A stretch of DNA of 17,997 nt from Halicephalobus mephisto (Eukaryota > Nematoda > Chromadorea > Rhabditida > Panagrolaimidae), in assembly GCA_009193035.1 (NCBI GenBank), contig SWDT01000570.1, positions 1 through 17,997 of the forward strand, read 5' to 3'. The first letter of the stretch is position 1; every line of letters starts with the position of its first letter. Of this stretch, positions 1 through 10,161 are shown one piece after another. A program made the translations under genes and the position numbers. A model generated the notes under the pieces. That model did not search any database. It had not been told where the DNA came from and saw only the letters and a list, made by a program, of their open reading frames with translations.

Positions 1-1039
1 AAAGAGTGTGTTGAGAAATTGTGTCTACCCATTACTAGAGGAAGTCCATATCATTTCACGTACAAAACGAATCAAAAGAAAGAAGTGACAAATCTGGTAA
101 TTCGATAGTGAAATCAATTTGCCTTATTTTTCTATTTTTATAGCAATTCTGGAAGTTCCCAGAATATCCATGAGTTGAATACTGAATAATTCCAGGAATT
201 TAAATAACAGTGTGTCTACCGATGATATGAGAGGATAAAAGATTCTCAGTATTTGAGACATTTGGGGAATTAAAACCTTCATTCAAATATGAGAACTGAT
301 ACCCAGGTTCATGCCCTCTGGAAAAGAATTCTTCTTTCTTTTGAGGAATGCTTTAAACACAACAGAGAATCTTCTTCGGGAATTGGAGATTCTACGAGTA
401 CTATTGCCGTTGAGGAGATCCGTTCTGTAAGATACTCGTTCAATTGGACAAGGAACAAGAAGATATTGTTATATTCTCTGGTTTCTTTGGAAAAGTTATG
501 AGCTGTGAGAAAGTAGTCAACTACAGTGAATGAATGAAGGCTGAAATTGAGTATATCGTCAGTTCTACAATATCTTTCACAAATCTGGTCAAATATCAGG
601 GAATTTGACACTAGGGTTTGAAATCTAATTTGTTTCTTATTCATATTAATGTTGATTATTGATGATAGTATTGTTCTTGATAGATTGATTTAAATGACAA
701 TGAAGTTGATTTCTATAAATAATGTTTCTGATCTTTGAAATGTTATTCATCTGTGGTGGAGTAAAGTAAATTCAGAGCACAAAGGTGTGAATAAAATTTA
801 GTTTCGAGATCAATCTTGCAGAATTCAGTTTAAAAAATATTTCACTGGTCTGTATTTGATTTTGTTTTCAATTTTTGTTTTTCATTTTTAAGAGCATTTT
901 ATGGACTTTAATTATAACCATATGATATTTCCAGATTGAATATCGGAAATTATAATCAATAAATTTTGTTCACATTGTAGTCTCTAAGTTGTAGATAAAG
1001 TAGTGATGGACACACGGAGCCTAATCAGAAGAAAGAGGA
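1..1039. other. 5' non-coding stretch with only weak ORFs
   Basis: I see no convincing gene here. Two overlapping antisense reading frames exist, 289-501 on plus (70 codons) and 309-644 on minus (111 codons). Neither has a recognisable motif, signal peptide or splice structure, and they cannot both be real. The sequence just before the Hsp70-like gene is probably its promoter and 5' untranslated region, but I could not pick a TATA box or trans-splice acceptor with confidence. Confidence 0.4.
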
Positions 1040-1093
1040 ATGGACGAGGTTCCATTACCGAGTAAAATCGTATTATTAGGATGTTATCAATAG
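1040..1093 (+). other. short upstream ORF before the Hsp70-like gene
   Basis: An ATG at 1040 opens 17 codons and stops at TAG 1091-1093, 18 bases before the chosen start at 1112 and in the same frame. A second in-frame stop (TGA) follows before 1112. It could be a translated upstream ORF, the remains of an earlier N-terminus, or chance. No intron that would join it to the main frame is evident. Confidence 0.25.
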
Positions 1094-1111
1094 TCATTTT
1101 ATTGATATTCA

Positions 1112-3185
1112 ATGGGACAGTCGTCGTCTGCAGTTGCTCGCTCCGAAAAAAAACCTATTGCTTGTGGTATTAATAAATGGTATAATTACATAGAAGAGAT
1201 TGATGAATTTGAAATCAGAACTTATAATGTAGAAACAAAAGAAGAGTCTTATTATTCTCGGCTTCGATACGAATCCATCCATGAAATTATTGATGAGTTA
1301 ATTACAGAGTGTGGAGATTATATTGGGATTATTGCTATAGATAATAAAGATGACAACTTCGAAAAAGAAGATTTCAAGAAATATGGTAATCTAGTCCATC
1401 TCGCTACCAAAGAGGAACTGGATTTTAACTATTATTTGGAAGAAAAAGTTGAGTACTTTGTTGGGGAGTTGATTATTTTATTTTATACTGCACGGACAAC
1501 TTTATATCAGTGCACAACAGCTGCCGGAGGAAGAGTGACATGGAAAGAGTTGGATAAAAGAATACATGGATTCAATGAACGTATTGATTTCGAGTACGTC
1601 GAAAGGATGTTCGGTCTCAGAATGAACCAAGTTCATGTTGTTTTTGGGGATAGTCAAGAGAATGTTAATGAACTGTATGGTTCTGAATTGAACAAATACG
1701 GTTTCAAAAGTATCAATTTTATTAAAGGCGCATATATAGCATTAGCTCTTGCCAGACATTTAATTTCTGATCCAGAAGCTCCCATCTTGGTTAAATTTGA
1801 AGATTCTGATAAACTCAACCTCCAAACTTACACCATTGAAGACTGTAATTTCATCTACATTCCAAAACTAGTTGAAGAATATGAAGCAAGAACGGATATC
1901 ATGGGAATCGACCTTGGATCAACCAGATCTGTCCTAGCTGTATCTAGAAACAGACAAATTCATGTTATTCCATTCGACGTCTCTTCTCCTGGAGACCTCT
2001 GGACAGAATCTGTAGTCTCATTTGATGAAGAGAAACCGATTATTGGAAGAGCAGCGGTCAGACGACTGAGAACCATGCCTGATCATGTTATTTTTGACCA
2101 CAAACTTCTGTGTAATGAAAGTCATCGATATAATATCTCAAAGCAGTCAATATGGCCTTTCAAGTACAATGTCAAAGATCAGCCACAACTGGAATCACAG
2201 ACCTGTCGAGGTTTGAAAGATTTTTCCCTATCAAAGATCAACGCAATCTTTCTGGAAAGGATGGCAGAAGCAGCAAGTGAGTATCAGGATGTATTTAATA
2301 ATAGAAATCCTGTCACAAAGGCAGTCATTACTGTTCCGAGATATCGGAATGCGTATCTTCCTAGTACCATTGAAGCAGCGAAGTTGGCTAATATAGAAGT
2401 GATAGATATCATTGAAGAGACCCACGCCGATCTCCTCTATTATTTGTCCAATGATAGGTATTCTAAAATGATCAAACCAGGAAAGAAGATTGCTATCTTC
2501 GACATCGGAGGAGGAACTTGTGTTTGCAGAGTTTATGAAATTTCAGAGCATGAGGGTAAAATGTATGCAGCTTGTATCAGAGAATCATATTCGGATTACG
2601 ATGCCAAATGTTCTGGAAGGGCTATTGACGATATAATTATTGAAGAACTAGAAAAATCAATTCCAGAGGATTTAAGAAGTAATGTGAAACTAAGAACATT
2701 GGAAGCAGCGAAGAAGATCAAGCATAATCTTTCTTTTGTGGAGAAAACAGAGTGAGTCAAATATTATGATAAATAAGAAAACCATTTATTTCAGGTTTGA
2801 TTTGTCGGATATTCATCCTCGTCTTGAGGGAATGGTCGAGTTCACAAGAAAGTGGTTCGAAGGGGAATTAAAATGGCATTTTATCAATGATAGTCATTAT
2901 TATTTTATATCTAATTTACATCCACTTCCAACTCAAAGGAAGGATCGATGTGAACAGGAAGGAGATTCGGAAGGACAATATACTCCATTCATTGACGTAG
3001 ATATAGTGTTCTTAGCTGGAGGAACCTGTAGAATCCCATTTGTTCAAGAATGGATTAAAGAACAGTTCCCTAAGGCAAAAATGATCATAGATGGACAACT
3101 GGAGATCATCACAGCCACTGGAGCTGCCATCCACGCTCTTCAAGTCCTCAGTGGGGAGGTTGAGCCTTATATCAAAGTTATTTAA
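1112..3185 (+). CDS. divergent Hsp70-family ATPase, nucleotide-binding domain only, two exons
   Basis: Exon 1 is 1112-2751 and exon 2 is 2795-3185. The 43-bp intron starts GTGAGT and ends TTTCAG, and joining in phase 2 gives 676 residues. From about residue 264 the protein follows the Hsp70 nucleotide-binding domain. The phosphate-1 loop is GIDLGSTRS (265-273), and FDHK (328-331) aligns with the FDAK lysine region of Hsp70. A VITVPRYRN segment corresponds to the usual ITVPAYFN. The phosphate-2 loop is FDIGGGTC (463-470), and the adenosine motif is AGGTCRIP (621-628). The protein ends shortly after a GAAIHALQVL segment, so the substrate-binding domain and EEVD-type tail of a chaperone are absent. 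Residues 1-263 are unlike Hsp70 and I do not recognise them; they begin MGQSSS, which fits an N-myristoylation signal (Gly2, Ser6). An insertion-like stretch lies at about residues 570-610. It is probably an ATP-binding, Hsp70-derived protein, possibly at membranes, rather than a folding chaperone. Family assignment is firm; function is not. Confidence 0.85.
2752..2794 (+). other. 43-bp intron of the Hsp70-like gene
   Basis: The donor A|GTGAGT and acceptor TTTATTTCAG|G flank 43 AT-rich bases that contain stops in the exon-1 frame. Removing it joins VEKTE to FDLSDIHPRLEG, which restores the Hsp70 register. The size and the TTTCAG acceptor are typical of nematodes. Confidence 0.85.
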
Positions 3186-4073
3186 AACTAGGATTAAATA
3201 CCGTACTCACAGAAAGAACAGATAAAAGACGTAGGCTACCAAATTAGTGTCTTCGAATTATAAATTGACTATTATGAAAGACCTTATGTTCCATATCTGT
3301 TTTACAACTATCTCCAAAGTGCTTTTTGTCGAAAAACCTTGATTATTATACGTCAAAACTCCATAAAGAAAGAAGAAATCCATGTTGTAACGTATGCATT
3401 GTCCATAAAGTAAAATTAATTGTGAATAAATAAACATATTCAAATTTAAGTAGAAATCTCGAATATTAATAAACAGTATTAATAAAACAGAAAAAAACCT
3501 ACTTCTATAGTTATAAACCCAATCACAACATCAGGGATTTTACTGTAGAGACACAAAAAATTAACTTTTTTGTCGATCAGCTTCAAACAACAGGAAATAA
3601 AAATAACAATGAGAATACAGAATGAGAAAAATAAAAACTCCTAAAATGAAGAAATCCGACCTGGAATACTTTTGGTGAAATGAAGAAAGATGTACCTGGA
3701 GGGATTTGCAATTAACCAGCCAATTGAAAAGTGAGAATGAAATAATAATAACCAGAGGGGGAATTACATGGTGTCACAATATTTTAAACCTAAAAAGTTG
3801 TGTTTTACTACTTTTATGAATATAAAAGTAAATGTATGATTACTGGAAATTTACACTCTATATGAGAATGATGAAACAATGTCGATTGAAATTCAAACAA
3901 ACATGTTTTTGATCAACGATAGTATTTTTCAATAAAGGAACTGTTTTATTCCATGCAAATCAAAGTTCTCTCAGTGTCTCTAATTTTTGACTAGCTTCTG
4001 AAATAAGAAAAAGTTTTAATAATTCTGTCTCTTCAGATAGATGGGGATCCTAATGGAAGCAAATGGAAATTTC
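3186..4073. other. non-coding stretch downstream of the Hsp70-like gene
   Basis: I see no gene. The region should hold the 3' untranslated region of the Hsp70-like gene. The nearest canonical AATAAA on plus is at 3425-3430, about 240 bases past the stop, so the true poly(A) signal may be a variant closer in. The rest is AT-rich with no open frame of note. Confidence 0.4.
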
Positions 4074-4866
4074 GGTGTGGCAACGGTAGTCTATGCCACA
4101 TTTCGCCCAAAATGACGAACCTTGAGATTTCTCATTTTTTTAATGTTCGGACTATTCAGATCTTATTTTCAGTGATTTTTAATTTTTTTTTTCAAATTAT
4201 TGATGAAAATTAATTTTTAATATCTTTTTACAATATATAAGGCATTTAGAAACCGAAAAGACTCACTTTCCACATCAGTATTATTAAATTTGTCTTAAAC
4301 TATAAGTTATAATGCATTATATCAATATTTTAAAGGGAAGTTTATGAATCTATCAATTGCCATAATTGAAATAAGGTAATGAATGATAGTTCCGAACAGT
4401 TGGTCATTTTATCTAATGCTTGTTAGTGATATAGGAGGATATAACTAAAATAGTTAAGTTCATGGCTATATATTTTGAGCTTTTTTCAAACTTTTGATTC
4501 AAATTTAGACATAATTCACTAAAAGTTACTCAAGTTCTATCACTAGAGACATGATTTTTAACCTAAACTCCTAAACTGATACATGAAATTTTACTGCAAA
4601 GCATTCATCATTTTGCAACTGAATAGATCTACGATAATAATTAGATATGTTATTTTTCTGTAAAAATGCATTAAAATCATTGTTACTAAGTAAAGAGATG
4701 AAGGAAATTGTGAAATCTATTGTAACAATTAAGTAACAACGAGAAGTAGATTTAGTGATAAATAATTCTAAAAACTAGGAAATCTGTGGTCCTAACACAA
4801 AGAAAGCCACAAGTTTAATCAGTTCACCATTTTGAACGAAATGTGACATAGACTACCGTCCTCACC
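4074..4866. mobile_element. foldback (inverted-repeat) element, about 0.8 kb
   Basis: A segment at 4074-4120 reappears as its reverse complement at 4822-4866. The shared core reads CGGTAGTCTATG, then C or T, then CACATTTCG. Substitutions and one or two small indels lie between the arms, so the copy is old. The roughly 700 bases between the arms are AT-rich with no open frame. This fits a non-autonomous foldback or MITE-like element, but I cannot see clear target-site duplications. Alternatively the arms are two copies of a short dispersed repeat that landed in opposite orientation. Confidence 0.5.
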
Positions 4867-5193
4867 CTGAATCCCCTGATTCCAAAAATAAACCTTTAAT
4901 GTTGAGTTTAAATGCAGAAGTTAGAGACATGATCATTTCATACCAAATGCTTCTTCAAACTCAAGAATAGCCAGTTTCTGTATTGAACAAAATGCAATTA
5001 AAGAACTGTTAGAAAATCAACGAACTTCTCATCAACAACTTTGCACTCCACACTGCTGTAATTTCTCTCCCGCAACCGACCCAAATCCCACAAACAATAC
5101 TTCTCCTCTACAGTAGGGTTGTTCTGTTTGATACAGTACCTTATCTACTCATTAGAGGAATTTTAACCTTCATGAAGAATGATAGAAAACTTC

Positions 5194-5266
5194 GTCTTCT
5201 CCCGGAATCGAACCTGCCACTTAAATTACCTGATAATAGTATTTTGAACCACTGAGCTACCTGGAC
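5194..5266 (-). pseudogene. degenerate tRNA (tRNA pseudogene or tRNA-derived SINE head)
   Basis: Read on the minus strand, these 73 bases have a tRNA layout. TAGCTCAGTGG is a perfect A box at the expected place after a 7-base 5' acceptor segment, and GGTTCGATTCC is a perfect B box / T loop. A possible 7-base anticodon loop ATCAGGT would put CAG (Leu) in the anticodon. Most helices fail: only three of seven acceptor pairs form, the D stem is broken, and the T stem has two mismatches. The polymerase III promoter boxes survive while the fold does not, so this is a tRNA pseudogene or SINE-like copy rather than a working tRNA. Confidence 0.65.
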
Positions 5267-5743
5267 ACACTTATCAGAGTTTTTTATTGCTTACTTACAC
5301 CCAAGTGTAGAGTTTAAAATCATTACTATTTAGTAGACATTTGAATGAAAATGCAATTGTGTACACCAATTTCCATTAAAATAAATTAAATATAGTGGTT
5401 TTCAGGAATTCACTGTGATTCACTTAATCAGAATTATGATTTTCAATGATTCGTAACTTCTAATGTTTTTTATTCCTGCATGGTCATATATGTGTTTCTG
5501 AAGCAACTATATCTCTAAAGATTACATAAAATAGTAAAATTGAATATATCAAGCATATTTTGCATAGAAATTTACATTAACGGTTTAAACTTATTCAGTT
5601 ATTTGCTTCTTAATCAAATAACAAGATTGTCAACATTATGTCATATATTAATATAATCAATATCTGACAACATATCAGAAACTCGATTCTTAAATATTAC
5701 ATTCAATAAATATCGAAGCAGCAACACTTTTCAGAAAAAACGA
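5267..5743. other. non-coding spacer
   Basis: This is AT-rich sequence between the tRNA-like copy and the second foldback element. I see no open frame, RNA gene or repeat in it. Confidence 0.4.
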
Positions 5744-5799
5744 GTGAACATCCACTTTCGTTCCTGAAAAGTCGCACCTTTTCGGCAAAGCAGATGCCA
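5744..5799 (+). repeat. left 56-bp arm of inverted repeat
   Basis: This arm runs from GTGAACATCC to GCAGATGCCA and matches 6406-6461 exactly as reverse complement. Confidence 0.9.
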
Positions 5800-6405
5800 A
5801 TTCGTGGGGGATATCTTCCCTCTTATATTGAGTTTACTTTTAACTTTTTTCTTACAAAAGATAGTCACTTTCTAAAAAAGTGTATATTACATAATTATGT
5901 GATACATATGATCTAATAAGGAAATCACTTCAAGCAATCCTTTCAACTATATATGAAATTGAGGCTTTTGATAAGCACATTTATAAATTAAATTTAAACA
6001 CTTTGATATATGTTATACTGGGAAAAATGTATCATATATCTATATTCAAACTGTATTTTATGAACTAAATGCAAAAAGATCAATTTTAGATATTAGAAAT
6101 AAGAAATATATCTGATTTAGCAAACTCTTATGTCAATTAATCTGAACCTAAATTTAGTCTAAGAATAAACCTAAATTCAGCATAAAAATGAATGCTTCTT
6201 GCGGTTAAATTGAAGTTGTGAAATATTGAAGAATAAAAGAGTATTTTTCCATTTTTTAACTTTTGATATGACATTTTACATTCATCTAATTTTCTTGTCC
6301 AGAACATCCTTTAGTTAAAGTTGAGACAAATCTTGTTTGTGTATCAGATAAATTACAAAATAAGCATAAAGTATTTCAAAAAGCAAGAATTTACCTACCA
6401 CGGTT

Positions 6406-6461
6406 TGGCATCTGCTTTGCCGAAAAGGTGCGACTTTTCAGGAACGAAAGTGGATGTTCAC
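6406..6461 (-). repeat. right 56-bp arm of inverted repeat
   Basis: On plus this arm starts TGGCATCTGC and ends GGATGTTCAC. It pairs without mismatch to 5744-5799. Confidence 0.9.
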
Positions 6462-8929
6462 TTTCATCTTCTAAAAAGAACACACACTCCATTAAATATC
6501 ATGTAAAATCTACAAATCCCATGAATCGCTACAGACAGGTCTCTGTGTGTTAATTAACACAATATTTATTTAAATAAAAATGGATTATCTCAAAATAAAA
6601 TAACCTCTCAATAAATTTTTAAATTACGTTTGTTATTTTGAACAGAACTTCAAAGATTTCCTAATCTTAATTTTACATTTTTTAGAATTCCAATATATAT
6701 AATAAATTATGAAGTTTATTTTTATTTCTATGATAAATTATCAACATTTATTTTATAAGTTTTAGATTAAATTGGGTAAACTAGTAATTATACTATATAG
6801 TTGTCTCCGTTTTCTTAGATAACTAAGTTGAGAAACACAAGATCCCCTGAAAGTCCTAGAAGTCCGTTTATCTGTGAGAACAAGTCTAGTGAAGTTCAGA
6901 TCTTTCAGTGTTTAAGGAAACCGCCAAATTTCCCCATCATCACGTGGCTAGAATTATTATGATTTAAATTTTTTGTATTATTTTGTCTATCCCTACACTA
7001 TTCTATTATCTCCCTAGATTAAGTTTATTTATATTATATTTTAACCTTACTGTACCAGAATAAAGAAGGATTTCTTCTTCTATCTATCGATTAGGATTAT
7101 ATGGAATACCTTAAGGTCTATGACAGATTCAATTAGTTTTATGAATACGTGACAGACAGAAAATGATTACTTCACATTTAAGAATAATATTGAATGAATT
7201 TCCTCATCTATCATAACTGCACAAATCTGTTAATGTTGTCATTTATTTTCAAATTATCCATATATCACTTTTTTATTGAAATGAAGCAATTTTAAAATAA
7301 CCGCAAGTATATCATCATAAAAACAGAAATGAATTCAATTATGAAACAACTTTGACAAGAATTCTTAGAAGTTTTGAAAAACTAAAGTATTTTATTTTAT
7401 GATGTCTCGTAATTTCAGACTGAATGGTTTGGAGATCTTCGGATCAAGATCATATGAGGGATTTCTGTTCATTCTCGGAAGACAATAGTCATACTAAGGC
7501 ACTTGTACATACTCAAAAGAGCAAAACATCCAGATATCGCAAAAACTTTTCCTTACTGATCTCCAGGAGCTCATTATCACGATAATGTTTCATTTGGATC
7601 CACTTTGCCAGTTTCCTAGACATCTGAGAAAATCTACTTTGAAACCTTTCTAATGAACTTGTAACTTTAGAAATAGTTAACTGCTGATTTCCACTCTTTC
7701 TTGCTTTTCAAACTTAGATATTTGGATCTTTAAAAATGAGACATTTTTCGGTCAGAAATAAGAATGGAAAGTATAACATGATTTAAATCGAAAGCATACG
7801 TTATCTAAACTTTATTGAAGCTGTACTTTGGATGGCGATGTTGATAACTCTGATAACAGGTAAAGACGGTGACTGAGAGAAGAATTTGAGTCAATAATCA
7901 AAGAAGGGAAATAAAGAGGGACTGAAAAGTTTTATTCGAGCTGGAAATAGACATCTTTAATTTACTAGAATTTTGTTGTATAGTGATTGAATATCATAGT
8001 TTAATTAAAAATAAAGATTATCCAATTCTTTAATAGAATTGCTTCCCATGAGAATTCCAACGGCAATAAAATCAATAATTCAGAATCTTCCTGAATATTC
8101 AACAAATTCTTTTTTTCTGTTAATGAGGTTGAAGATTTACTAATAAATAATATTTAGCATACAAGAAGACAACTTAAGTGACTTTCCTCATCTTCATTGA
8201 TTATCCAGTTAATTTCAATTTGTTGTTTCGTGAGAACTGATGTAAAGAATTAAAAAGCGCTGAACATATCATTAGATTCACCTCTTGGAAAATTTACGAG
8301 ATATCCACTGTACTTACTGTCAAAACATTCAACAGCTAACGAATTGTTAAAATTGAACATTTAAGAGATCGAGTACTGGATGTCAAAATCAGGCATCAGT
8401 CTTTTGATGAACCTGGGAAAATCTACAATTAACTATATAAACTATTCACAAACCTTGGAGAATCGATCAAAGAAAGGTTGCTGTAGAATTCATAGATACC
8501 ATCATACAACTGCAGGAAGAGATCCTCTTTCATGGATGTTGCTAATTCGTGAGTCTCGCTGTTGGGTAATCTAAACAGAAATTGTAAAAAAGTAAAAGTA
8601 GGAATATTTATACTTCTAGCTCAGTGAAGATCTCTGCAGATCCATAACGGACCATATCCTTCAACTCAATCATTGTGAATGTGAGCAGATAAGAAGTAAA
8701 AATAATGAATAATAATAAAAAATTAAATTATTGTGGTGGGAGCAATCATTAGTGCTAAAACTCAGGCTCATTACTCGTTCTCATACTTTGAGAAGAAGTG
8801 TCCTACTTTTCTGTTGATTTTAGTTTTTTTTTCTTTATTTCAAATGTTTTGCTGAATAAGTACTTGACTACATATCAGATAATATGAACGAATTTGAATT
8901 CTATGTTTTTAACTTAATGAACAATTTTT
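6462..8929. other. long AT-rich non-coding stretch
   Basis: I find no supported gene in about 2.5 kb. A 16-bp perfect palindrome (TGTGTTAATTAACACA, 6546-6561) lies just outside the foldback element. A TAATTTCAG acceptor-like site at about 7411-7419 is followed by 74 bases without a stop in one frame, but no donor-flanked exon or known motif emerges. A 64-codon frame at 8380-8574 has no features of a protein. The region may contain introns of an unseen gene, but I cannot show this. Confidence 0.35.
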
Positions 8930-9360
8930 TAAATAATTTCTAGTTTTTGTAATGTTATAAATTCTATAGACATTTCTAGAGTCGTTCATAACCCATTCTA
9001 CAGTTGTAAAATCTTGCAGAATCTCAGAGAATGTTTTAGGAACTTCTAGAATTCTGGAGAAATCGTTGAAGGTCTTTGAAATTTATGAAATTCTCCAAAA
9101 TCTAATAGAAGATATTAAAACCTAGAGTTTCATGAAAGTTTCAAAATTCCTAGTCTTGTTTAGATTTCTAGATTATCTTAGATTCATGAAAATTATGAAA
9201 CCAATATATGGAATATAAAGTTTCCAAATTTGGGAGATCTCCATTGAAAGAACTTCAAAATAATACTTATTTCTGATTCAACACTTATCAAACTGGAATT
9301 CTGTAGAATCTTCTGTAATGAAATAAAAGTTTTTAAATTTGAAAGTTCTTAGACATTCTA
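8930..9360. repeat. degenerate TTCTAGAA-rich tract
   Basis: Short, related, self-complementary words recur through this stretch: TTTCTAGAG near 8972, ACTTCTAGAATTCTGG near 9043, TTTCTAGATT near 9163, and GGAATTCTGTAGAATCTTCTG near 9295. They are mixed with GAATCT, TTCATGAAA and ATGAAATT words. No exact period is visible by eye. It looks like a heavily decayed minisatellite or array built on a TTCTAGAA-like unit. Confidence 0.35.
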
Positions 9361-10035
9361 AAAACTCGTAAACTACTTCATAGTGATGTTTAGTTTCACT
9401 TTTATAGCAATAACATTTTGTAAAAAGAGGTGATTATTTCTGATAAACAGTACATAGTTGTACCAGAGTAGGTCAAGAAATGTTTAAGGAGTCCTGGTAT
9501 GACATTTCTGTCTTAGAATCAGGTATTTCTGTTTCATACTGATGAATCTAATTCGTAAACTAAGAAAATGTCAAATTTGACAGTCCGTTTCCTAACAACA
9601 TAGTCCTTCAACAGATATTCAAAGTTCTATTTTATTAGAACTGAAATTTTATATAATTTTATTTTCACTCTTACAAATTATTAAACTTTCTAATTTCATA
9701 GTTATGAGATTATGAAGAGGCTTTTAATATGATTCTTCATATATGAAATTCATTTTTTCAAACTTACGTGTAATTTAAACCAATTCTAGTAGTTTTTAAT
9801 ATTGTCACTATCGAAATCAATCACTGGATTACAAATCGAATAAGTCGAACAAGAGATAGGGATTCTATATCGGGTTGCGATTTAGAAAGTGAAAATTTTG
9901 TCATTCAGTCACTTTTTGAAGAGCAAAAGGATATTCAAAAATTGTGAAATTGGCATTCTTTCATTTTCCCTCAGAGGTAATTATCATTCCTTTCTGATCT
10001 GTTCTCTAATAATTCCAATTCACTGAATTTGTTCG
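9361..10035. other. non-coding spacer up to the 5S gene
   Basis: This is AT-rich sequence with no open frame or structured RNA that I can identify. Its right end forms the 3' flank of the minus-strand 5S gene. Confidence 0.4.
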
Positions 10036-10040
10036 AAAAA
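10036..10040 (-). terminator. polymerase III terminator of the 5S gene
   Basis: On the minus strand a run of five T lies three bases past the predicted 3' end of the 5S RNA. This is the standard RNA polymerase III stop signal. Confidence 0.6.
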
Positions 10041-10043
10041 GAA

Positions 10044-10161
10044 GCTAGGAGCACTGGAGATTCCCAGGACGTCTCCGATCCAAGTACTAATCGAGCCCTA
10101 GGGCGTTTCACTGGCCAGATCGAACGGGATGGCGTCCTTTCACCCTGGTTTGACCCCTGGC
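10044..10161 (-). rRNA. 5S ribosomal RNA, 118 nt, somewhat divergent
   Basis: Minus-strand sequence matches eukaryotic 5S rRNA from end to end, close to the 119-nt nematode form. The blocks ACGCCATCCCGT and CGATCTGGC are intact, as is the box C region TTAGTACTTGGATCGGAGACG (given here as a known 5S signature). CCTGGGAATC follows near the 3' end. The terminal helix forms between GCCAGGGG and CTCCTAGC with one mismatch, despite both strands differing from the C. elegans sequence as I recall it, which suggests the helix is maintained. The middle (box A / helix III area, about 10098-10116) departs clearly from the usual AAGTTAAGC type and holds a CCCTAGGG palindrome. A T-run terminator follows. 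It is a single copy in the window, not in tandem. It could be a functional variant or a slightly decayed copy; the intact box C and terminal helix favour function. Confidence 0.85.

Larger units (their letters stand above)
5744..6461. mobile_element. foldback element with perfect 56-bp inverted arms
   Basis: Bases 5744-5799 and 6406-6461 are exact reverse complements of each other over 56 bp. The arms include TTTCGTTCCTGAAAAGTCGC and its complement. Weaker similarity continues outward (CTTTTCAGAA against CTTTTTAGAA) and inward (CCAATTCGTGG against CCAAACCGTGG), so the real arms are about 90-100 bp with a conserved core. The 606-bp interior is AT-rich and non-coding. It fits a MITE or foldback transposon, or a hairpin locus making double-stranded RNA. 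A 61-codon frame at 6321-6506 runs over the right arm and is probably chance. No transposase gene or clear target duplication is visible. Confidence 0.7.

Noticed and set aside
289..644. Two overlapping antisense ORFs of 70 and 111 codons.
   Set aside because: They have no domain, signal peptide, repeat or splice support, and no way to prefer one strand. They are reported only as part of the 5' stretch.
8380..8574. A 64-codon plus-strand ORF.
   Set aside because: No recognisable feature and no flanking gene structure.
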